From: Panicum virgatum
Taxonomy: Eukaryota; Streptophyta; Magnoliopsida; Poales; Poaceae
Reading direction: 5' to 3'
DNA: 64,000 bases
NCBI RefSeq assembly: GCF_016808335.1
Contig: NC_053150.1
Coordinates: 43,303,607-43,367,606, forward strand
Numbering within the stretch: the stretch's first letter is position 1; every line of letters starts with the position of its first letter. Made by a program: the position numbers and the translations under genes. This document shows positions 21,833 to 32,888 of this stretch, piece by piece. The notes under the pieces are model-generated. The model saw only the letters and a list, made by a program, of their open reading frames with translations, did no database searches and was not told the DNA's origin.

Positions 21833-22159
21833 TGTCAGGGGCCTCGGCGAGGCCTCGGGCGAGGCGGAGATTGCCTGCGGCTTCTGAGGGGGCCTCGGAG
21901 GTGCCGTGCTTCGGTGTTGGGCCGTGGGCTGAGTGATATTTGGGCCTTTCTACACCTAGAGAGGATTTGGGCATCCAAGTATAGATGATGGCAAAGCACC
22001 GGGGTGGGGCCTTTTACACCTGGAGAGGATTTGGGCATCCAAGCATAGATGATGACACTACACCCGGGGGGCTTTGGTCCGATTGCTTAATTGCGTTTTG
22101 CGTTTTTTGAGGGCGTTTTGATCCCTAGGTTAGGGTGCCCCATATTATGGTACCTGACA
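21833..22159 (+). repeat. LTR-like fragment with TGTCAGG...CCTGACA ends
   Basis: The ends are a perfect 7-bp inverted repeat of the TG...CA kind. Inside are two copies of a ~66-bp unit (GAGAGGATTTGGGCATCCAA at about 21960 and 22024). Flanking bases CGCAC and CAAAC do not match well, so a clean insertion is not shown. It may be a solo or truncated LTR of another family. Confidence 0.45.
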
Positions 22160-22958
22160 CAAACCAACTCCACCCATTTGCTATTGTACCCAAACCAATC
22201 CAAACTACTTGCTCTTTTCTCCCAAAGCAAACTAAACCAATAGTTTCAACTCAAATCTTCAAGCCTGTTTCGAACTACTAGGTCAAATTCTCTCCAACTA
22301 GATTTAATATATTGTTTCCGATATGGAGGTCCATACATAAATCCAGACATGCTAGTCTACACAGAGTAGCTGACAATCGTTACGAGGCATCTCCAACAAA
22401 TTTCAGTCAATTTTGATAAAATTTTATCGTGTGAACGCGAGGTTTTATTTATAGGGTCCGGCTCTTGACGTGGGGCTCACGTGTAGTTCTAGTCACACTA
22501 CTTTGCACAGAGTAGCTGTCAATCATACTGAGTCTTCATCAACAAATTTCAATCAATTTTGACAAAATTTATAGTGTGAATGTTTCATTTATAGGACCCG
22601 GTTCTTGACTAGAAATTTGTATAGTTAGTTCTAGTCACACTGCTTTGCACATAGTAGCTGTCAGTCATACTGAGTCATCTCCAACAAATTTCAATCAATT
22701 TCGATGAAATTTTATAGTGTGAACACAAGATTTTTAGTTTTAGGTTCCAACTCTTAACGCGGGACTGACATTTATATATAGCCATAGTTTTGCACAAAGT
22801 ATCCATTTCAACCCACCCCAACCCATCCCAACCCGCATTTATATAGAATCCACTCCGCCCCACCTCATTACCTAATATAATCCATTTGAATCCATCCAAA
22901 CACACTCCACATCAAACCTATAAAACTCATTTCAACACAAACCATTAGCAAGGTGAAT
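22160..22958. repeat. AT-rich stretch with a ~145-bp tandem repeat
   Basis: Units start near 22360, 22506, 22648 and (partial) 22793, each beginning CACA(G/T)AGTAGCTG and containing CAACAAATTTCA(A/G)TCAATTT. Periods are 146, 142 and 145 bp. No gene is seen. Confidence 0.75.
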
Positions 22959-23246
22959 GTTAACATGGCACGTAACAACTTCTTGACCAATAAAACGGCT
23001 TTGCATATTAGCATAAATCTCTTCTTAGTTTCCAAACTAGTTTGTAGAGTAGTTTACAATGTAAAGGCACAATGATGAAGACATAAAAAACTTAAAGTCA
23101 CTTTATTAATAGTCTTATATAGGAGTTCAAGCGGATCGAACACAAACAGTGAAATGAAAGTGGACCATACATATGGTCACGATAGTCACATAATAGTCTT
23201 ACATAAATTCAAATGGATTGAAAGCAAATGATGATATAAAGGGGGA

Positions 23247-23256
23247 CCATATATGG
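23247..23256. promoter_or_regulatory. CArG-like palindrome downstream of response regulator A
   Basis: CCATATATGG, inside the 14-bp palindrome GACCATATATGGTC, matches the MADS-factor consensus CC(A/T)6GG. It lies about 100 bp past the stop codon and is kept in copy B at 58547-58556. Function is not shown. Confidence 0.3.
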
Positions 23257-23352
23257 TCAAATCTAAATAGCGATGGATGCTAGATAATGAGAAATATAAC
23301 CCTATAGAAGAGTTATATTATGCCATATTTATTCATCGCCCTTGTCGGCTCA

Positions 23353-24361
23353 TCAAATGTAGCTCAGGAGGCGAGGCACATCAACAACTTTGATAGGCTT
23401 GATGATGTAGTCCTTTGCACCTCCATCAAGGCACCTTCATACAAAATGGGAACATAGAACAAACTTAATAGTCAGGTAAAAATTATGTGAAAAAATTACA
23501 TGAGTTGACAGTTTATCTATTTACTCACATTTTAATCCTTTCCGGGATATCCTCAGTGCATGTAATCACCACAGGGAGATGGTTAAGCTTGGGTGATTTC
23601 TGTTTGGGAAAAAAGATTTTAATTAATTATTAGTTCACGGGAGCAAAAGACTCAAATAGCATTTGATGAAATTAGAACTATTTTCCATAAAAGGAACCTA
23701 CCTGGACCTCAACCAGAAGATCATAACCAGTCATATCAGGCATGCAGTAATCAGTGAGAATCAATTGCACATCATGTTCCTATATTCAAGTGCATATAGA
23801 TAAATATTTAGTAAATAATCAAATTAACTAGAATAAGTAAGGGTACCATTGCGAATAGCAATTTTATAAACTATATACATATACCATATCCAAGAACGTC
23901 AAGGCTTCCATAGGACCTTCCACTGCAGTCACTGTAAAGTTCACAAGAATAATAACAAGAAACATATTAAACACGGAACGAATTAGGCAAAGATAAAAGT
24001 ATTAAAGATATGAAAATAGATCGACTTTATATATTTTAAAAATGGCCAAAATTAAAATCCATTGTAACTCAAGGTGGATCTGATTGAAACAATTGCAAAC
24101 CACAACACTACACAAGAACATAAGTGCATTTATGTGGCATGGGAAGTCACTAGTACATACCATAATTCTCCATTTTGGAATAGGTATGAAACTTAGAACT
24201 AAATACTTACAAAACAATACATCTAAAAGATTGATTGTAGAATGCAAATGGGAACTCATATTAGTCATTTCACCTCGAATGTTAAAGCTCTTTAAAAGCC
24301 TCGATGCAACGAGACGGTCAACACAAGAGTCCTCAACCAAGAGAACATGAGGAGTGGCCAT
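23353..24361 (-). CDS. single-domain response regulator (type-A-like), copy A, five exons
   Basis: Exons on the minus strand are 24361-24274, 23931-23885, 23779-23702, 23599-23529 and 23434-23353 (366 nt, 121 residues). All four introns are GT-AG and the phases agree. The protein is one receiver domain with no output domain, as in plant type-A response regulators, which take a phosphate from histidine phosphotransfer proteins and dampen cytokinin signalling. Seen: LLVEDS near the N-terminus (acidic pair E10-D11), the phosphoacceptor in [16 protein letters not shown] (D55), and K107 in IIKP. The usual Ser/Thr after the fourth strand appears as Cys in VVITCTED (residue 85), which is unusual. 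A TATA box and a 35-bp repeat array lie upstream. It encodes the same protein as copy B. Confidence 0.9.
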
Positions 24362-24453
24362 CGTACTCTTTGCTTTTAGGCCGACCTTGCAACCTTTGGT
24401 GTAAGATGGTTTGTATTGTGTTGTTGTTGTGGAGGTGAAGCCACGATGGACCT

Positions 24454-24462
24454 ACTTATATA
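24454..24462 (-). promoter_or_regulatory. TATA box of response regulator A
   Basis: TATATAAGT on the minus strand lies about 95 bp upstream of the ATG. The equivalent box in copy B is at 59739-59747. Confidence 0.6.
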
Positions 24463-24701
24463 GCAAGGTTTGGTTGTACTAGCTACATCCTCAATCCTCA
24501 AGATAGATAAAGAATAAATAACTTTCCGCTATATTTGATATATAAGCAATATCTTTAGGCTATGAATTAATAACTCACGGCTATACTGAAAATATCGCTA
24601 AACATAGAGTAGTGTGCTGATAGTAACAATGTCCTAAAGATATAGAAATAGTGAATAGTCCTAGAACGATAGTTGTTATCTGTTGCAAGATGACAAGTGA
24701 G

Positions 24702-24856
24702 CGTATCTGGAAGATATAGATTATATCCACAATGAATATATCCCTAAGATATAGAATATATCCGCAATGAACGTATCCGTAAGATATAGTTTATATCCGT
24801 AATGAACGTATCCGTAAGATATAGTGTATATCCGCAATGAATGTACCTGTAAGAAA
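24702..24856. repeat. 35-bp tandem array upstream of response regulator A
   Basis: Four full units start at 24702, 24737, 24772 and 24807, plus a partial unit. Each full unit contains AAGATATAG and ends in AATGAA. AGATAT fits the loose type-B response-regulator site AGATHY. The array sits about 340-495 bp upstream of the ATG. Copy B has the same array at 59954-60106. Confidence 0.85.
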
Positions 24857-25187
24857 TGGGAATAGGGATGGCACCCGCGGATGCGGGTGCGGGTTTGGCG
24901 AAAATCCGCCCACTGGCAAACCCGTGGGGTTGGGAAAAACCCGCCCGCAGGCAGACCCGCGGGTGCATTTCTGCACTCACACCCGCGGGTTTCGTGTGCA
25001 TTTCGGGGGCCCGCGGGTGTGGCAACAGATATAACAAAAATGCACAAATCCATCAATTTAAACAATCAAACAACACATTTCTATAAGTAATAAGAGCAAA
25101 CTAACAACAAATACATAAGTTCAAAGTAATAAGGACAAACTAACAACAAATTCATAAGTTTTTATGCTCATTTTATAGTTAGGATAG

Positions 25188-25703
25188 TGTCGGTGTTTCC
25201 CGCCAAGCCTGCTCAGGGATACCCTTAGCAGTAGGATTGTAGGTAGGGATCGACTGCTTTGGAACTTGATGGTACAAGGAACACAAAGATTTACTCCCTC
25301 TATCCCTTATTATTTCTCGCTTTGGGTGTGCGTGCCACAAGTTTGACTCGATTTGTAGAAAATACATGCAACATTTGTATCTCCAAATAAATTTATTAAA
25401 AACTAGATTAAAAGATCTATCTAATGGTATTAATTATGTATCATAAATAATAATATTTTTTATATAAAATTAAACAAAATAATTTCTCGGGAAGTGAAAA
25501 TGACAGTTATTTAGGGACGAAGGGAGTAGACTGGTTCGGACCGCGAGTTGCGTAATACCCTACGTCCTGTGTGGTTGTTTGTATTGCCTTATGTGTTGAT
25601 GTGTTTCGAGGGGGTCCCTGTCCGCCCTTATATATCCGGGGGGACAGGGTTACATGGAAAGTCCTAGCCGGGTACAGTTGGAGTCCTACTACAACACAAT
25701 AGA
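25188..25703 (-). repeat. left LTR (3' LTR in element orientation), truncated, with MITE inside
   Basis: Similarity to 47726-48141 starts at TGTCGGTG and stops after about 280 bp of LTR sequence at ACAACACAATA. It then jumps to internal sequence equivalent to about 46074, so the LTR start, polypurine tract and antisense gene of this unit are deleted. Confidence 0.85.
25294..25526. mobile_element. Stowaway-like MITE (233 bp)
   Basis: The termini CTCCCTCTATCCCTTA and its counterpart TTTAGGGACGAAGGGAG are inverted repeats, flanked by TA at 25292-25293 and 25527-25528. The other LTR copies have a single TA at this site. It has no coding capacity. Confidence 0.9.
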
Positions 25704-25997
25704 GGTCCTCCCCTGCGGGCTGCTCCTCCAGTTGGACAATTATTGTGACTGCTGGAGGAGGTGCAGGCGGGTCTTGCTTATTAATAGCTTCGACTTCTGC
25801 GACTACAGGGGGAGTAGTTTCCATATTATCGGAGAGGTACTCATCATTGTCATCAGAATTGTAGTCATCGAGGTTTAGACGTTACATCGAATCACCCTCT
25901 GATTCGTGGATTTCAGAGATGCGAACCATAAAGATTTCACGGTAGAGATCCTGAACTTCTTGGTCTTGTTTGCTTGTTGACGGGTCTATCGGGGTGG
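25704..25997 (-). pseudogene. gag-like remnant of the left retrotransposon unit
   Basis: It matches 46074-46366 of the right unit, including ETTPP and PPAVT stretches on the minus strand. It is cut by the CACTA insertion at 25998. It has no independent function. Confidence 0.7.
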
Positions 25998-26039
25998 CAC
26001 TAGTAGGGAATCTCACATAGATGACCATTCTCTTTTGTC

Positions 26040-26560
26040 AAAGTAGGCCAAAAAAACGTCACTGAAGATGTTTTGACGAACTAGTGACGAAAACTCATTC
26101 GTCATTCATATGCCGTCACATTTATCCAACCGTGACGAAATCGTCAAATCTGTCATAGACGTGGTCTTTTCAATGACGAAATGGACTTTGTCTTCGAACA
26201 GACGATCTTCAGTGACAAAAGTATATACGTCACAGGACATCGCCAAAATCATCACTAAAGGAAATGCCACGTGGCGTGGACCATGCCGGGGGCTGACGTG
26301 GCTTGAGGTGACACGCTAGCAGATGACATGGCAGGTGACGTGGCATATGCCATGTGGCAGATGATGTGGCATCGGATTATCTGGCAGATGACGTGGCTTT
26401 TGCCACGTAGCGGATGACGTGGCATCTGCCACGCTAGCTGATGATGTGGCGTCTGCCACGTGTCCTTCACTGGCCCTACCACGTGGATCATTTCAAATCG
26501 CGCCACGTGTCATCATATTTTGCTCCACACGTCATCACATTTTGCGCACGTGTCTTCCAC
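26040..26560. repeat. left subterminal repeats of the CACTA element
   Basis: TGACGAA motifs in both orientations dominate 26050-26230. Then, about every 35 bp, units of the type GATGACGTGGCATCTGCCACG run from about 26290 to 26470. These are probable transposase-binding sites by analogy with En/Spm. Confidence 0.75.
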
Positions 26561-27007
26561 TGAAGCATTTTTTCATCACAAAACATGTCCATTTTCATCA
26601 TGGAATACATCCTTATCATCACAAAAGGCACCAAAAATCAGCACTGTATTTCATCTTGTTTCATCACAGATGTACAACAGGTCTAATCACACACAGCTCA
26701 GATCACACTGCAGGACATAGAACTTACATCACAACTCAGGTCATAAAACTTTAATCACAGCTCAGATCACACAGCTCAGTTCACCAAACACAAATTGAAC
26801 AAGTTCACCACATTATCTCTGAATTGGCCAGCACAGACCAACATAAGTTCAACAGAGACCAACATAAGTTCAATACAGACCACTGGACTGACTTAAGCTC
26901 ACCACAAAATCATTGGACTGACATAAGTTCAACACACAATGGACTGACACAAGTTCAACACAGAACTTGACTAACATTAGATTGGGACAAGGGAATAGCT
27001 CATAAGT

Positions 27008-30000
27008 CTAGGATGAGTTACCATTGAAGCTCATGAAACGGCGGAGGCTGATATTGTTCTCTTGAGCTGTCTTTTCAGTTTGCTCCAAACGCCTTTGGGT
27101 CTCTTCTGCTGTCTTTGTGGTTTCATCCAACTGCCTTTGGGCCTTGGCAAGATTTTCCTCTGTAACCTCACTCTTCTTCTTCAAGGTTGCAAGTTGTTCC
27201 TCGAGGGCAGCTTTGGCTTGTCATTCAACTTCAAGTTGTTCCCGAAGATCCATTTCAGTTGATGTAGCTGATCTTGAGGAGCACCCAGACTGCAGACCAG
27301 TATTCTTCAAAAATGAGTTTGACATGGAGCTGTCCTCCGTGAGCACCTTGGCAACAACTTGTGCACTAGACATTGGCTCTTCACCATCAGGTACAGCTGC
27401 TGCCTTCAAAGCCTCCATTTCAGACTGAAAAAATTAAAACAACAGAATATTAGGTGGGTAGAAGCCAACATGAATAAATACTATGCATGTATGTACTTAG
27501 CTTCAATGCAAACCAGCAGAATATAAGTGAATGCAAGCCATATAGTACATTAGTGCAACAGTTTATGATAAAAACTGCACATATTTTCTCAACACATTAT
27601 CTCAAATCAAGTTTATGATAAAAACTACACATAATGCACATAATTTACATGCCAGCCAAGCCATTATTTGATACTTTCCTAACAGTCATCAGTATTTGAT
27701 ACATAAGGTCACGAACAATAAATAAATCACATATCAAAATGGCACTTACAATAGCACGTTGCGCCTCATCAATCAGCCCCGTTTTGGAGCTTGTACGGCA
27801 GGACTTGAAGGCCTTCACTGCATCAAGCTCTTCATCTTCTGTGCTGGGCTCAACCTCCTTTCTCTTCTGCCTCTGGTACAAATATATGGAATATTAGAAT
27901 AGTTATCTCACATAGTACATTGAAGGGAATAGTGGGTGCTAACTATAAAAGGAGATTGACTTACATGGGCATGCAAGTAGGGAACATAGGCGCGAGAACC
28001 TGTTGCAAACACATGCACTTTCTGCCGGTTTTGTTTGTACTTTTCAGAGGTTTGCTGCAAACACATGCACTTATTAGATCAGCTTCCATGTACAGGTTGA
28101 AAAAAAATTGAGAAGTTGGAACATACCTTATTCTTAGGGTCTGACTAGTGGGCAACTAGTGCAGTCCATTCTTCATCAGTCATGTTTTCCACAGGAGAAG
28201 TAGTTCTGACCTCATTTGCTGGGACACCATTGAAGTATTTCTTCTTCAACCTATAACGCTGGTTTCGTATCGCAGACTGCATTACATCAGCGCAAGCTGC
28301 CTTTGTTGCATCATCATTGTTAACAGCCAATCGAATCTAGTGGTGTGAGTTGCACATATCAATACTTAGAATAGGTCATATAATAGCTTATTTGTGCAGC
28401 ATAGAAGAGTGTGTAAATCTACTTACAGATAGTTTTCCCATGAATTCCTTAAAATGGGATTCATCCTTCTTGTACTCTTTCCAGTGACAAAGAATAGGAA
28501 GTTCAGACCTAATGACCCCACCAGCTTGTGAGGCAAACTTGGCAGCTTGAACTGGTTCTTTTGGCCTCTTATCCCCTTCAGCAACAACCACAGGCATCCT
28601 TCTTCCCATAGCTTTGTTCATCCTTTCCAAAAGTATTCCAGCGGTTGCTTGCCTCGGCTGCCTCAGGCGTCTAGATGTAGATGCTATATAACAAAGTTAT
28701 CATTTAGTTAGTGTGCATTCATGAAATTTGATTTGCTTAAGCCTACAAAATTGATTGGTAACATAGAAACTTGCCTCCATCAGTGGGCTGGGACTGCTGG
28801 TCATCATGCTGGTCATTGTCCTCAAGAGACCAGTCCATGTAAGGACTTGTGGGTCTCTCAACATCTTCATGGCTTTGGGGTGTCACAACAAATTCCCGAG
28901 GCAACTGTTGATTAACAACCTCCTCTTGTGAAGTTTGGGGCCGTTTCCCTGACCTTGTTGAGACTCCAGATGTTCTCTCTGCTGCTGGTCCACCTGCTTT
29001 TACCCTCTTGGACTACCTTACTCCTCCTGGAGGCATGTCGGACACTTGCTTTCTTCTCCTTGTAACAAGTCTTTTGACTCTACCAGTTTTAGGCAACTAT
29101 GCAAGGAAAAAAACAGCTAGTAAGCACAATGGCCAACATGCAAGAGCTGAATTTAATTTACAGTAATGCTGCATAGAAGGAAAAAAATGCATAAGAAAAA
29201 GTCGCTATTTTCCTAGCCCCCGTAGCCAAGAAAGAAGAAGCACCTCGATCATGAGGGGTGTGGGCTGCTCCTCGTCTAAAGATTCATCATCATCATCATT
29301 ATCTCCTTGACTGTCATCTTCAAGGAGGTATTCTGATGACTCAGAATCTTCACACCTAGTTTTCTTCTTGCCTGAATCTGTACCCTTTGTGGATCCCGGT
29401 TGTGAAAACATTTTTTTAAGTTCGGACATGCTTTCATGGAGCCCAAGTTGTGCCAACCTTCTTATATTATCTGCTACCCTCTCATCCCGACACCTTTGAT
29501 ATTCATTTTGTTGTTGTTCTTAAAGGAATAAGTAAATGGTCACTATCAAAATACTAGATCAAGGCTCAAATGTATCTAATATAGAACAAAGTTGCATAGA
29601 ACACAATAGTATACAGATACACATGTATGTTAAGTCATGGCTCAAATGTATGGAATACAGAATACTGGATCAAGGCACAAATTTATCTAATGTAGAACAG
29701 CATACACATGTATGTTAAGTCAAACAGCACGTATGTTAAGTTTGAAAACCAACTGGGACAATATTTAGCTGGGAATATTAGCAAAATATTAGCATTCATG
29801 TATGACAGATAGTATTAACAATATAAAATTTCAGCTGGGACAATATTAACAATAGTATACAGAAAAACAAATAAAATTTCAACTAGGACAATATTAACAA
29901 AACCATACATCACAGATTACTACTCTAGTATGCATAATAGCTTAAAATATTAGCAAAACCTCATGCATGACAGCTTACAGTATTAGCAAAACCTCAGGCA

Positions 30001-30418
30001 ACATTTTGAATATAATGCAAGCATTCAGCTTAAAAGAATTTGATGTGACAGCAAACAGTAATTGTTAACAGCATGAATGTTAACATCATGTATTTTCAGA
30101 GAAGCCTAGATACACAATTTGATGTTCAGAATTGTTTTCCCCCCAACAAAAAATTGTTTTCAGAGAAGTCCACAAACTCTGGGTACCAGAGGATTTATTC
30201 CAAGCTATACGCAGTAGATGCACAGAACCATGCATACATATACAAAGCAGACACTACATACTGTGACAACACAACCATACATATACCTAATCTGCATAGG
30301 TGCAACAGCAACACTACCACAGGCCACCATACAGCTTCAGATTATCATGCATACAGTATTGCACGGAGAAGGAACCAGGGAAGAAATGCTTACCTTGGGA
30401 AGAGATCGACCTTGCCAT
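27008..30418 (-). pseudogene. TNPA-like protein of the CACTA element (Transposase_24, Ptta/En/Spm family)
   Basis: The gene is split by introns. Exon 1 may start at the ATG at 30418 with donor CCCAAG/GTAAGC near 30393. Recognisable blocks are an acidic Ser/Asp-rich segment (29456-29205), MERMNKAMGRRMP through WKEYKKDESHFKEF (28630-28430), the family block RLKKKYFNGVP with MTDEEWTALVAH (28330-28145), and a C-terminal coiled coil ending in NNISLRRFMSFNG before TAG at 27010-27008. In En/Spm, TNPA binds the subterminal repeats. A TAG at 28147-28145 breaks the domain directly after VAH; TGG to TAG would explain it. Exact exon limits are uncertain. Confidence 0.75.
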
Positions 30419-31118
30419 ACCTCGAGCTGCGCAACGACACGTTGTCACCATGGTGACAGTGTAGATCCGGCGAAGGGGAAGCAGATCCGGTGAAGGGGAA
30501 GAAGATCCGGTCCGCGAAGTGGGTCGGCGAGGTGGCGTCGGGGACAAGGAAGCGGTGTTGAAGGGGTCGGCGATGTGGCATCGGGGACGAGGAGGCGGCG
30601 GCTTCACGGAGATCCCGTCAGCGAAGTGTGTCGGCGACGAGGCGGCGAAGTCCCTGAGATCCCGTCGGTGGTGGCAGCGGCGGCTTCGATGGAGGCGTCG
30701 GCATCGGGTTTGGGAGGTGGCGTGGCCGGGTAGGGTTTGGGAGCTGGCGTGGCCGGGTCGGGTGGGAGGGGGCGTGGGTGGGTAGGGTTTGGGAGGTAGG
30801 GGCGGCCGCAGAAAATATATCCAAGTCGTGGCCGCGGAAAATTTTGGGCTGGCGCCCATATTTTCTAACTAGGCGGAAGATTTTGAGGCTGGCGCCCAAA
30901 TTCTGGGTTTGGGCTGTAACCTCCTAGAATTGGCCCAATAAATCTCTATTTGTGTAATGTCAAAATTAGTAATTATATAAAAAATTAAATTTAACCATTG
31001 AATATATTTATGTAATGACAAAATTATTTTATATAATTCAAAAAAATTATTTATTTAATGCTGAAGTCTTGTATATGTCTTAATTATTAAGTATTTATTT
31101 ATTTAATTTTTTAATAAC

Positions 31119-31855
31119 ATTGTTGAAAAAATAAGTCAATACTTGTTTACAAGATATCTGGATCCGAATCCGGATTCGAACTATCCGTTTTATATTCGTA
31201 TCCGATAAGATCCGCATTCGTATTCGTATTCGTATCCACTACATTCACCCAGTGTCTGTCTGGAGAAACCCACTCGTATCAAGAATCCCCAGTGTCTGCC
31301 TTAATCCTTTGTTCCATTTTACTAGGCAATGGCCACCATTTGCATCAAGTGTCCCTTTCCACAAGAAACTCCTTAATTTATCTTTATTATGGCTCACTTC
31401 TGAAGTCTGGAAACTGCTAGGAAGTAATGATAACATTGTTGACAAAATAAGTCAATACTCGTTTAGCATTATGTTTCAAATTGAGAAGATATCCGGGTTC
31501 GAACTATCCATTTTGTATTCGTATCCGATACAAAGTGATGTGTCCACTCAATTCCAAAGTGATGTTTAGTAATAGTGCATATTATCCGATAGTGGATACG
31601 AATTATCCGATATTCGTATCCTCTTAAACATCAATATAGATATCTGTATCAGTTTTTGAATTTAATGTGGTAGTATAGTGGACACATCCGTATCCGATTT
31701 TCATTGATTTTCTCTATCCGATTCCACATCCGTATTCGACAATATCCGACATTATCTGTATCCGTTTTCATTCAAAAACTATTTAAAAAATTATATTTAT
31801 TTCTCCATTTTTGCCCAAAAAACTATTTATTTATCCTATCCGTTTCCATCCCTGA
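31119..31855. repeat. degenerate hAT-like remnant inside the CACTA element
   Basis: The right edge, TCCGTTTCCATCCCTG near 31840-31855, resembles a hAT end (CAGGGATGGAAACGGA inverted). Many TATCCGA/TCGTATC motifs fill the region. A ~100-bp stretch (from ATAACATTGTTGA) occurs twice, near 31126 and 31430. I do not see a matching left end. Confidence 0.4.
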
Positions 31856-32888
31856 TTATTAAACTATGTTTAATAATACTCTAATTAGTGTTGTAGAAGT
31901 CCCCAAAAAACTATTTATCTATCCGATCCGTTCCCATTTAACTGCTGTTTAACACTTCAATAATCTATGTTTAATATCACAAAGTAACAGACTGCAAATT
32001 GATGTTATGGAGATTCAATAATCTGGAGGGGCTTTTTTTCCTGGCTCAAGAGCACGTGACTTTGCATGTTTTGTTGTTATAGCAAGAAAAAATAGAAAAA
32101 AAAGGTATCCAAGCAAAATCTTCACAACAAGCCTCGCTCGGTCACATAACATTGTTCAGATAACAGAAACGAGCTGCAAATATGGCGCATAAGCACATAA
32201 TCAGAAACTTATCCTTCCCATTTTATTAGGCAAGTGATCAGTACAATGGTCAACAGATATGGCGCATCAACATTTCAGCACTGCATTCAGCTTAACCAAA
32301 AACAGCAACAATCGCTATCACCAATGCTACAAGAAAAGAAACAGATATGCCGCAAAAACTACAGGTAATTTCCGACTCATCATGCAGGTCCGTATCACAG
32401 CCATTTGGTACAGCTCTTGCTCCTTTTTGGTTGGTTTTAGTTATCTCTTTCCCTAATCCACCACTGTCAAGTATCAGATCCAAACCGCCTTGGAAGCTTT
32501 GTTAAGGACCGGAGTCCTGCAATGCATAAAACAGTTGATAAAATGGGGCTGCATACTGTGAAAATGCAGAACATGTAGATTTGGATTTCCCGCAATAAAA
32601 GCAATGCATCAGATAAGTCAAGGCTATATATCTTTTTGGTAAGCCAAATGAATAGATACTATAAGCCATATTTGTATAGAGCATGCAAATCACTTAACAT
32701 GAAAATAACTCTGTTTTCTGAGTTTAATAAGATATGTCTAAACAGAGCTACAGTAGGAAAAGAGATGTTTGGTAACTAATAGATGTTTGGTAAAGGAAAG
32801 CATAAATATTTATTGTAGTTGTCTCCACTAATTAAGTGAATAGGAAATTACCTCAGTGACACGGACCAGCACAACAGCACATAGTGGA

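Noticed and set aside
21833..22159. A clean solo LTR with target duplication
   Set aside because: The termini are convincing but the flanking five bases do not match, so only an LTR-like fragment is claimed.
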